Assembly (NCBI GenBank): GCA_001604495.1
Contig: LVBR01000184.1
Location: 1-5,471 of the forward strand
Origin: Acholeplasmatales bacterium Tener_01
GTDB lineage: Bacteria > Bacillota_I > Bacilli_A > ML615J-28 > CAG-698
Direction: 5' to 3'
Length of the DNA stretch: 5,471 bases
Shown here: positions 1-5,200 of the stretch, one piece after another
How the letters are laid out: the number at the start of each line of letters is the position of its first letter
Position numbering within the stretch: the stretch's first letter is position 1
Notes under the pieces: model-generated
The model's input: only the letters and a program-made list of their open reading frames with translations
Database searches by the model: none
Told to the model about the DNA's origin: nothing
Program-made: the position numbers and the translations under genes

Positions 1-746
1 CTTTTTCCTGTACCAAAATCTTCAATTACTTTACTTATTGGCTTTTTTGCCTCTTGAGGATCTATTGTATATACAACATTACCATTAGCATCAATTCCAA
101 GACCGAGAAATGCTCTAAAGTCAACATCTGATAATAAGCGATCAAGAGTTGTTAATGGAAATTTGTTTTCAGTTGCTGTTTTAACTGATTCTTCATAAAG
201 GGGAGATGAACGAATATGATCTATTAGTGATAATGCTTTTTGGGCTCCCTTATTTTTATTTACTTTTTTTGCATGGCGGGCTTTTTGTTCTGGGTCCCAC
301 GGAACGGTTCCTGCCCCATTTGTTTCACCCATGTGTTTCAATTCTATGAAGTGAAATGCATCTTCAGGATTTTGGTAATATACGCAAGATACTTCTTTTA
401 TCAGTTGATAAGAATCAGTAATAATGGAACGAAACTTCCTTTTCCATACATCATTGGGTGCAATATCAGGATTATTCAAAAGTTTTATAGCTGTTACACG
501 TCTATTTCCTTCGAGAACTATATAGTCTTTATCACTTTTTTCTTTAGTAATAACTACTTTTTCAGCTGGATTGATTCCATGCTTAAGAATATCTTTGGCT
601 AGGTTAAATAACTTTTCTCCTGTTTTATTATTACCATTAATCATCCAATCAATTATTTCTCTTTGGCTGTTTAGATCTGGATGTCGGGGATTAGTTTTAT
701 CCATATTAAGATTCACAAGACTTACAGAAATTTCTTTATAATTCAT
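1..746 (-). CDS. ParB/Srx-fold N-terminal domain protein, partial (C-terminus outside window)
   Basis: The first 248 codons are open to the left edge. The N-terminal third matches the ParB/sulfiredoxin-like fold: an early NPR (residues 19-21), a helix ending in LKHGINP (54-60), a VVITKE strand, then YIVLEGNRRVTAIKLL (75-90), which corresponds to the GERRxRA nucleotide-binding box of ParB. A later GETNGAGTVPWDPEQKAR stretch (140-157) is typical of stand-alone ParB-like proteins rather than of chromosome-partition ParB; that is from memory. The ATG at 744-746 is preceded by AAGGAG with a 7-nt gap. It is the gene of the cassette that begins at attC-A. There is no ParA partner, and an isolated cassette gene is unlikely to do partitioning. 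Members of this fold bind CTP or ATP, bind DNA, or act as nucleases; which applies here cannot be told. A defence or DNA-modification role is only a guess. Confidence 0.8.
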   Translation of the reverse strand, partial: MNYKEISVSLVNLNMDKTNPRHPDLNSQREIIDWMINGNNKTGEKLFNLAKDILKHGINPAEKVVITKEKSDKDYIVLEGNRRVTAIKLLNNPDIAPNDVWKRKFRSIITDSYQLIKEVSCVYYQNPEDAFHFIELKHMGETNGAGTVPWDPEQKARHAKKVNKNKGAQKALSLIDHIRSSPLYEESVKTATENKFPLTTLDRLLSDVDFRAFLGLGIDANGNVVYTIDPQEAKKPISKVIEDFGTGK

Positions 747-760
747 ATTATTTCTCCTTA

Positions 761-780
761 GTCCGCCATGGATGGCGGAC
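761..780. repeat. Perfect inverted repeat in the leader of the ParB-like gene
   Basis: Two 9-base arms, GTCCGCCAT and ATGGCGGAC, are separated by GG and abut the ribosome site (AAGGAG at 754-759) of the ParB-like gene. In the minus-strand transcript it can form an 8-bp stem with a 4-nt loop just upstream of the Shine-Dalgarno sequence, which could affect translation. As DNA it could be an operator. Read on the plus strand, it is followed by a T-rich run (GTTTTATTTTCTT), so it could also be a terminator facing against the cassette genes. Confidence 0.7.
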
Positions 781-796
781 GTTTTATTTTCTTCCG

Positions 797-812
797 CGCC
801 GCTTTAGCGGCG
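797..812. repeat. Leader hairpin of the ParB-like cassette
   Basis: CGCCGCT and AGCGGCG pair around a TT centre. On the minus strand the block begins GACGCC directly after the 8-bp cassette terminus GTTAGAAC. It is one of five related GC-rich hairpins at cassette starts. It is followed by GGAAGAAAATAAAAC, which resembles the GAGGAAATAAGAC that follows the same hairpin in the cassette starting at 5204. Confidence 0.75.
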
Positions 813-815
813 TCG

Positions 816-923
816 TTCTAACATTTGCTTAACCTGTAATTTCGTACCCGAAGGGATTGGCGCGTTTATTGCGTAAGCAATAAACGTGACAAAGAAATTA
901 TCAGGTTGAAGCAGTTGTTAGCC
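816..923 (-). other. attC: attC-A recombination site (end of small membrane-protein cassette)
   Basis: On the minus strand the site runs from R'' GGCTAAC to R' GTTAGAA, 108 bp. The arms pair as CTAACA, two mismatched bases, TGCTT, an unpaired G (plus strand, 908), then AACCTG, a second unpaired T (901) and TAATTTC. The apical stem is a perfect GTTTATTGC/GCAATAAAC with a 4-nt loop. The left side carries a small branch, CCC-GAA-GGG. The extra G on the plus strand marks that strand as the recombining one. Confidence 0.93.
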
Positions 924-926
924 ATT

Positions 927-1228
927 TCGTTTAATGAATAAATGTTAATAGCATAAAAAATAACAATGCTTAAATAAAGTCTATTATTATAAATAATATT
1001 CAGAACATATATGTACTTATTATCTTATCAAAATAGATAATGATTAAAATGTTTTGTTATGAACTACTATATTTTGCATGTAAATATGAATGTAACATCA
1101 TTATATTAATTAACAAATATAGAATTTATAAACATTAGTAATGATTTTGATAGACCTGAAAATCGAAGTTGAAGATCCAATAATGATTGGTATAAATTTG
1201 TAAAAGAATCTGAGTTATATTAGTTATT
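927..1228. other. AT-rich non-coding stretch
   Basis: About 300 bases lie between the stop of the 69-aa membrane protein and attC-A. They are very AT-rich, with stops in all frames and no reading frame that has both a start and a ribosome site. A short plus-strand stretch near 1129-1221 would read like the tail of a protein interrupted by TGA, but it is too short to call. I see no tRNA, hairpin terminator or repeat here. It may be the remains of a decayed cassette gene. Confidence 0.6.
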
Positions 1229-1438
1229 TTAAATGACTTTGAAAAACCAGATTAATTGGTAGATAATATTAATTATACAAATAATTGATAATCCTAAACC
1301 TAAAAAGAAGTTTTTATCATAGTGATGTTTATGGTTAAAAAAAGTATCTCGATAGGAAAATAAATAAACAATCGTAAAAAGAAAAAGCATGATATTTATC
1401 GAAATAAATTTTTTCTCGAAAGCTAAAAATTCATTCAT
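1229..1438 (-). CDS. Small two-helix membrane protein, unknown
   Basis: A 69-aa protein with two hydrophobic segments, about residues 11-28 (FISINIMLFLFTIVYLF) and 44-67 (FFLGLGLSIICIINIIYQLIWFF region). They are joined by a short polar loop rich in His and Lys (HKHHYDK). It should be an inner-membrane hairpin protein. The ATG at 1436-1438 is preceded by AAGGA with a 6-nt gap, which supports a real start despite the small size. It is the only credible gene of the 822-1605 cassette. I recognise no family. Small membrane proteins are common in integron cassette pools; they could be toxins, immunity proteins or envelope accessories, but nothing here decides between these. Confidence 0.7.
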   Translation of the reverse strand: MNEFLAFEKKFISINIMLFLFTIVYLFSYRDTFFNHKHHYDKNFFLGLGLSIICIINIIYQLIWFFKVI

Positions 1439-1532
1439 ATAAAGTCCTTATTAAGCTAATGTGGTCTAGATATTTTAAATAACAATGAATGATTTGTATA
1501 TCAGAAGATAAAAAGAATAAAATTATGCTCAT

Positions 1533-1541
1533 ATATTATCA
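1533..1541 (-). promoter_or_regulatory. Possible extended -10 promoter for the 69-aa gene
   Basis: On the minus strand TGATAATAT matches an extended -10 (TGnTAATAT) about 95 bp upstream of the start codon. No good -35 sits at the usual distance; the nearest, TTGTTT, is 14 bases away. AT-rich DNA produces such matches by chance. Confidence 0.3.
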
Positions 1542-1587
1542 GATATTGGCAAAAACAAGTAGAATAACTACATTTGATCAATATGCG

Positions 1588-1596
1588 CCCGCAGGG
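1588..1596. repeat. Leader hairpin of the membrane-protein cassette (variant form)
   Basis: CCC-GCA-GGG sits in GACCCTGCGGGCGC on the minus strand, directly after the terminus GTTAGCCA. It is in the same place as the GACGCC..GGCGC hairpins of other cassettes but has changed bases that still leave a GC stem, which hints that structure matters more than sequence. Confidence 0.5.
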
Positions 1597-1599
1597 TCT

Positions 1600-1726
1600 G
1601 GCTAACATTTGCTTAACCTGTAATTCCGGCCCGAAGGGATTGGCGTGAAAATTGCCACAAAGGAGCGTAGCGACGACTGCAATTTTCATGACAAAAGGAA
1701 TTATCAGGTTGAAGCAGTTGTTAGGC
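1600..1726 (-). other. attC: attC-B recombination site (end of ATPase cassette)
   Basis: On the minus strand the site runs from R'' GCCTAAC to R' GTTAGCC, 127 bp. It has the same outer arms as the other sites, with the unpaired plus-strand G at 1711. The inner stem is TAATTCC/GGAATTA, then a side branch CCC-GAA-GGG, then TGAAAATTGC/GCAATTTTCA, with a loop containing GAGCGTAGCGAC. It overlaps the stop codon of the ATPase gene. It is nearly identical to attC-F although the two follow unrelated genes. Confidence 0.94.
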
Positions 1727-3196
1727 TTCTCCTAGTTTCTTAATTAGGAATGTTTCTGTTTCTTTGATATTTTCAAAGTTATTTTCAAAAAGAAACGTAA
1801 TGATGAGTTCAATTAAATCAGATCGCGACTTATTTCGCTCCTCTAATCCATTCATAATTCTACGAAACAGCTTTTTCCCATTATTATCTGATTCATAATC
1901 TTTACTTTTTTTATACTCTTCAAGGATTGTTTTTAAGCTTGTTTGTTGAAAAACATAATCATTTAGTAATTTATACAAATCATGATTCGGAGTATCAAAC
2001 AAATATTTCTTTAAGAACTTTTCTAGACTTTGCACAGGAAGATAATTTGTATCATGTGCAATACGAAGATTATGTTTTGATATATACACAGGAACATCTT
2101 TTTCAATATCCCGGTCTAGTACAACAATTATCTTTGAATATTTTGAAAAAAGATTACTATCAATTACATCATTTGCCAATCGCAAAACATTATCCCATGT
2201 TCCACAGGGCATTACATGTACAAGCTTATTATCTAGTAAGCGTAGTTTTCTAAGCAATCTATCAACGATTATCTTAGCTAAATCATCTTCTACTAGTATT
2301 ACAGTATCATATCCAAAATGATCATACAATATTTTTGTTGCGTATGAAGGATAACATGGATTAATAACAATTAAACTATTATCTATCATCCGATCAAGAT
2401 AAAAAATATTCTCTGGTTCAATTTCTCGTATTAATTCTATTGAATGTGTAGAGAAATATATTGCTAAATTGTATTCTTGTGATATTTTTCTTAAAAATTG
2501 AATTAACCGAGAAAGTGATGAAGGATGAAGTGCTAATTCTATTTCATCAAGCAGTAACAAACACGGTGTTGATAATTCGCGGCGATCTTCAATCCTAGCA
2601 AGAATCGAATGTAATACAGTTATTAATAAGTTTTCACCTGTTGACATATAATACTGACTAATAGTTTTTCTTTCTTTCACGTAAAAATATGGTATTCCGG
2701 TAAAGTTATATTTATTGAATGCAATACCTGGATCAACTGTTAATAATTTCTCATAAAAGTTTTCATTATTATGAAGTATTAATCCTAGATTCTTTCTCAC
2801 AAACTCATCACCAATAATAATATCTTTTGATGCGATTTTTTCTATTTTCTCAAGTACTTGATAGTTTGTTTCTCTAAATCTTATTCCAAAAATTAAACTA
2901 CCTTCGTAAAAACCTTTTAGCTTTAAGTGTCCAGTCATTTGCCAACCAGATTTACCATATATCCATTCTTTTTTTTGAGAACCTAGCTGAAAAGATATTT
3001 TCGTTCCTTGTTCTACAGACTTTCCAAAATACTTATTCATAGGTGCATTATAAAACGCAGTCGCTGTAGCTGCGACCATTGTACTTTTACCTGTTGCATT
3101 TTGCCCAGTAATTGCATAAATTCCGCTTTTAATTGGCAACTCGATAGAAAGATTTGGTATTGATCGAAGGTTTTCAATACAAACATTAAGTTTCAT
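1721..3196 (-). CDS. OLD-like ABC ATPase with TOPRIM domain, candidate anti-phage defence protein
   Basis: A 491-aa ATPase joined to a nuclease-type domain. An SMC/RecF-like N-terminus carries Walker A GQNATGKST (31-39), an ABC signature-like MSTGEN (184-189), Walker B LLLLDEIE (213-220; D217, E218) and the H-loop STHS (249-252, H251). A TOPRIM-like half follows with VILVEDD (299-305, E303), IVVLDRD (357-363, D361 and D363) and a SLEKFL stretch (390-395) resembling the conserved Glu helix of OLD proteins. These are the metal-binding positions of OLD-family nucleases (P2 OLD, Gabija GajA). It is shorter than those roughly 580-aa proteins, and no UvrD helicase or HNH partner lies beside it, so it is not a Gabija or Septu pair as seen. 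AAGGAG sits 6 nt before the ATG, only about 21 bp from attC-C, so it has no room for its own promoter. Its stop TAA is part of attC-B. Confidence 0.88.
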   Translation of the reverse strand: MKLNVCIENLRSIPNLSIELPIKSGIYAITGQNATGKSTMVAATATAFYNAPMNKYFGKSVEQGTKISFQLGSQKKEWIYGKSGWQMTGHLKLKGFYEGSLIFGIRFRETNYQVLEKIEKIASKDIIIGDEFVRKNLGLILHNNENFYEKLLTVDPGIAFNKYNFTGIPYFYVKERKTISQYYMSTGENLLITVLHSILARIEDRRELSTPCLLLLDEIELALHPSSLSRLIQFLRKISQEYNLAIYFSTHSIELIREIEPENIFYLDRMIDNSLIVINPCYPSYATKILYDHFGYDTVILVEDDLAKIIVDRLLRKLRLLDNKLVHVMPCGTWDNVLRLANDVIDSNLFSKYSKIIVVLDRDIEKDVPVYISKHNLRIAHDTNYLPVQSLEKFLKKYLFDTPNHDLYKLLNDYVFQQTSLKTILEEYKKSKDYESDNNGKKLFRRIMNGLEERNKSRSDLIELIITFLFENNFENIKETETFLIKKLGEA

Positions 3197-3202
3197 ATTA
3201 TT

Positions 3203-3208
3203 CTCCTT
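3203..3208 (-). promoter_or_regulatory. Ribosome site squeezed between attC-C and the ATPase start
   Basis: AAGGAG on the minus strand lies 6 nt from the ATG and within 10 bases of the attC-C core. This cassette is the only one without the GC-rich leader hairpin. Expression must depend on readthrough from the DUF3788 cassette or on an unseen promoter in attC-C. Confidence 0.75.
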
Positions 3209-3215
3209 TTTGTAA

Positions 3216-3328
3216 GCCTAACATTTGCTTAACCTGCGAGGCGTTATGGCGCGATTCTTGCCGAGGAGCGAAGCGACGACTAGCAAGAATCGTGACATAG
3301 CCGAGTCAGGTTGAAGCAGTTGTTAGAA
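3216..3328 (-). other. attC: attC-C recombination site (end of DUF3788 cassette)
   Basis: On the minus strand the site runs from R'' TTCTAAC to R' GTTAGGC, 113 bp. Outer arms are shared with the other sites, with the unpaired plus-strand G at 3313. The apical stem is CGATTCTTGC/GCAAGAATCG around a GGAGCGAAGCGACGAC-type loop. The middle stem is the most irregular of the set (CGAGGC against GCCGAG) and lacks the CCC-GAA-GGG side branch. Confidence 0.92.
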
Positions 3329-3340
3329 TAATAACCTTTC

Positions 3341-3766
3341 TTATATTGCTATTAGCTTAAACTGCATTACTTTTGAGAAATCAACCAGAACATCTGCGTT
3401 CTTCATCTCAAAAATACATGGTTTTGATTTTCCTGTATTACTTGTTTCTTTGATATACTCTTTTGTTTCTTTTTTTATATCTAATCCATAAATATCGTTT
3501 ATATACTTTTCAGGAAAATAAATTGTTGCTTTCATAAAACCTTTCCATGCAGACATCCAAACAATTGTTCTTTTTTTATATTGCACCTTACATAACCAAG
3601 CCTTTCCATCTTTATAGTATCGCCATTCATAAGTCATGTTATTTGATGTAAATAATTCTAGAAGTGTATTATAAATACTGAATGTTTTTCCTAATACCTG
3701 TTTTAATACTTCTTCGGTTGGAAAAACATCTGGATTACATAATTCAATTGCATTAACTGATTCCAT
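3341..3766 (-). CDS. DUF3788-family protein
   Basis: A 141-aa soluble protein without a signal peptide. The order of conserved segments fits DUF3788 as I know it: PTEEVLKQVLG (16-26), an aromatic EWRYYKDGKAWLCK block (47-60), KKRTIVWMSAWKGFMKATIYF (64-84), and a C-terminal LVDFSKVMQFKL strand. The length is about the family norm, so it looks intact. The family has no established biochemical function that I can name. ATG 3764-3766 follows AAGGA with a 6-nt gap. It is the only gene of the 3222-3929 cassette. A long 160-bp leader carries a GC hairpin and a plausible promoter, so it may be expressed independently and also feed transcription into the ATPase cassette downstream. Confidence 0.82.
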   Translation of the reverse strand: MESVNAIELCNPDVFPTEEVLKQVLGKTFSIYNTLLELFTSNNMTYEWRYYKDGKAWLCKVQYKKRTIVWMSAWKGFMKATIYFPEKYINDIYGLDIKKETKEYIKETSNTGKSKPCIFEMKNADVLVDFSKVMQFKLIAI

Positions 3767-3797
3767 ATCTAATCCTTAAAAGTATAAATACAAAGAT

Positions 3798-3826
3798 AGT
3801 ATACAAGAAAAGCGAGATAACATGAA
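3798..3826 (-). promoter_or_regulatory. Candidate promoter of the DUF3788 cassette
   Basis: On the minus strand a good -10, TATACT (3798-3803), has a weak -35, TTCATG (3821-3826), at an ideal 17-base spacing. Transcription would start near 3791, about 25 bases before the ATG and upstream of its AAGGA site. It is the best sigma-70 match I see in the window. Confidence 0.5.
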
Positions 3827-3904
3827 ACATTGAAATAACCAATATTATGAAACAGTAATGATGTGAGATCATAAAAATAGATTTAAGATCAAAGCACGAC
3901 TTTG

Positions 3905-3920
3905 CGCCGCGGAAGCGGCG
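3905..3920. repeat. Leader hairpin of the DUF3788 cassette
   Basis: CGCCGC and GCGGCG pair around GGAA. On the minus strand GACGCC starts directly after the terminus GTTAGAAT. It is the same module as at 797-812, with a different loop. No T run follows on either strand, so it is not an intrinsic terminator. Confidence 0.75.
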
Positions 3921-3923
3921 TCA

Positions 3924-4031
3924 TTCTAACATTTGCTTAACCTGCATTGCGTACATTGGCGCACTTTTTGCTTAGCGAAGCGTCGCAAAAAGTGTGACAA
4001 TAGCAATGTCAGGTTGAAGCAGTTGTTAGCT
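3924..4031 (-). other. attC: attC-D recombination site (end of 121-aa secreted-protein cassette)
   Basis: On the minus strand the site runs from R'' AGCTAAC to R' GTTAGAA, 108 bp. It has the shared outer arms with the unpaired plus-strand G at 4016, an inner stem CATTGC/GCAATG, and an apical stem CACTTTTTGC/GCAAAAAGTG around a short loop with AGCGAAGCG. There is no CCC-GAA-GGG branch. Confidence 0.93.
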
Positions 4032-4105
4032 TTTTGTTCCATCAGGAATTAACTGTAATCAAGAATTTATGTAATTAAACAGTAGTTAGTTAAACCAAAT
4101 TTATA

Positions 4106-4471
4106 TTACTTATTCTTTTCTTTTATATAATTCTCAGGAAATTCTATCCATCTATTGCTTTCAAGTGCATATACCTTTATTTGATTGCTATTTAGTACCT
4201 TAATTTTCATAAGCGTATTGAATTGTGCTGTCCTTGCAATAATAAAGAATATTTCTTTGTTTTGCTCATCGTAGTAAGCAACGCTTTCTGGAAAATATTC
4301 ACTTATTACTACAATTTCTTGGTATTTATTTCTTGTTATCTCAAACCATTTTTTATCATCATCATATGATGCTTGGTTTTCCATATAGAACTTACCGGAA
4401 AAAGCATCTTGAGCATATAAGCTACCGAATAAGAATAATGAAATAAACAATACTTGCGCGAATTTATTCAT
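4106..4471 (-). CDS. Secreted protein with signal peptide, unknown
   Basis: A 121-aa protein with a clear Sec signal peptide: MNK, a hydrophobic core (about 4-17), then SLYA-Q with likely cleavage after Ala20. The mature part is about 100 residues, mostly alternating hydrophobic and polar positions with many aromatic residues, which suggests a small beta-rich periplasmic or exported protein. It has no cysteines and no lipobox. The ATG is preceded by AAGG with a 9-nt gap, weaker than the neighbours. Its leader keeps the shared hairpin plus GAGGAAAT block (4573-4596), but about 100 bases upstream of the start, too far to serve translation. I recognise no family. Confidence 0.78.
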   Translation of the reverse strand: MNKFAQVLFISLFLFGSLYAQDAFSGKFYMENQASYDDDKKWFEITRNKYQEIVVISEYFPESVAYYDEQNKEIFFIIARTAQFNTLMKIKVLNSNQIKVYALESNRWIEFPENYIKEKNK

Positions 4472-4572
4472 AGAATATAACCTTAGAGTAAAAAGCTAGA
4501 CATTATCCATAAGAATGCATGAATATAGCAAAATATCAAGAAACAATAAATTGAGACACAAATTCTATTATA

Positions 4573-4599
4573 TTTCCTCGTTGCGCCGAAGGCGTCAAG
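4573..4599 (-). repeat. Leader module (hairpin plus GAGGAAAT) of the 121-aa protein cassette
   Basis: The hairpin CGCC-GAA-GGCG (4584-4594) and the adjacent CGAGGAAAT on the minus strand repeat the arrangement at 5175-5200 almost exactly. Here no start codon follows at a usable distance, so the ribosome-site-like part appears to be vestigial. Confidence 0.7.
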
Positions 4600-4716
4600 C
4601 TAACATTTGCTTAACCTGTATTTTCGTGCCCGTAGGGCTTGGCGTAAAACTTGCCGAGCGAAGCGACTAGCAAGTTTTATGACAAAGAAAATATCAGGTT
4701 GAAGCAGTTGTTAGGA
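4598..4716 (-). other. attC: attC-E recombination site (end of 147-aa secreted-protein cassette)
   Basis: On the minus strand the site runs from R'' TCCTAAC to R' GTTAGCT, 119 bp. It has the shared outer arms with the unpaired plus-strand G at 4701, and an inner stem TATTTTC/GAAAATA. A side branch GCCC-GTA-GGGC is one base pair longer than in the other sites. The apical stem AAAACTTGC/GCAAGTTTT encloses GAGCGAAGCGAC. Confidence 0.93.
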
Positions 4717-4723
4717 TATTTTT

Positions 4724-5167
4724 TCACTCATTTATTAAGGATTGTTTTATTAGTTGATAAGTATCACCATACATTCTTCCTAGATTTTTACCTTGGTCTG
4801 AATATTTAGTACAATCCATCATGAAACTTATATGATTATTTTCTTTTCTTATGAATCCAAATATATGATTGCCAAAATTATCAATTCCCTTGAATTCGTA
4901 TTCTGATCCATTCCATTTTGCCGTAACAACGAAATCAAGAAGCTGTGTATATGGTGTGATTTGTTTTTGTATTCGTATTTTAAGATTGTTATTTACTTCG
5001 CTTAGAATTGTTATTTGTATTATAACCTCACCAGAAATTAGTAATTTCCCAGCTGAATCAGCAGATCTCCATTGTGTAATTTGTGAGAAGATATCATCCT
5101 TATTCTGACTAAATAGTGGAAACAGAATTAGTAACAAACTAATTAAACATATGCTTTTTAAATACAT
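4724..5167 (-). CDS. Secreted beta-rich protein with signal peptide, unknown
   Basis: A 147-aa protein with a Sec signal peptide: K4 followed by a strongly hydrophobic stretch (5-18), then PLFS-Q with likely cleavage after Ser20. The mature 127 residues alternate like beta strands, and the middle (about 83-108: WNGSEYEFKGIDNFGNHIFGFI) reads like a small lipocalin-like or beta-sandwich barrel; that is an impression, not a family match. Cys7 lies inside the signal core and is not a lipobox, so it is not a lipoprotein. The ATG is preceded by GAGGAAA with a 7-nt gap, supplied by the shared cassette leader. Only about 33 bp separate it from attC-F, so it has no private promoter and probably depends on readthrough. 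Confidence 0.8.
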   Translation of the reverse strand: MYLKSICLISLLLILFPLFSQNKDDIFSQITQWRSADSAGKLLISGEVIIQITILSEVNNNLKIRIQKQITPYTQLLDFVVTAKWNGSEYEFKGIDNFGNHIFGFIRKENNHISFMMDCTKYSDQGKNLGRMYGDTYQLIKQSLINE

Positions 5168-5174
5168 TGTCTTA

Positions 5175-5200
5175 TTTCCTCGCGCGCCGAAGGCGTCATC
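5175..5200 (-). repeat. Leader module (hairpin plus functional ribosome site) of the 147-aa protein cassette
   Basis: The hairpin CGCC-GAA-GGCG (5185-5195) begins on the minus strand as GACGCC just after the terminus GTTAGGAT. The following GAGGAAA (5175-5181) is correctly spaced to act as the ribosome site of the 147-aa gene. The matching block at 4573-4599 has lost that role. Confidence 0.75.

Noticed and set aside
240..602. Plus-strand open frame of 120 codons
   Set aside because: It lies wholly opposite the ParB-like gene, which has recognisable motifs and a ribosome site. The plus-strand product is a low-complexity aromatic mix.
1141..1203. Plus-strand 20-codon frame starting ATGATTTTG
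   Set aside because: It has no ribosome site, is very short, and lies in AT-rich DNA where such frames are expected by chance.
1431..1532. Minus-strand 33-codon frame overlapping the start of the 69-aa gene (stop TGA just inside it)
   Set aside because: The overlap looks like translational coupling, but there is no ribosome site before its ATG and the peptide is unremarkable.
1501..1689. Minus-strand open frame of 62 codons starting inside attC-B
   Set aside because: Half of it is attC sequence and it has no ribosome site. The start falls in the apical stem of the recombination site.
1927..2253. Plus-strand open frame of 108 codons
   Set aside because: It is antisense to the TOPRIM half of the ATPase gene, has no ribosome site, and no family is recognised.
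1721..3766. Treating the DUF3788 gene and the ATPase as one two-gene defence operon
   Set aside because: A complete attC lies between them, so they are separate cassettes. Adjacency in an integron is not evidence of shared function.
4869..5108. Plus-strand open frame of 79 codons
   Set aside because: It is antisense to the 147-aa secreted protein and its composition is that of a shadow frame.
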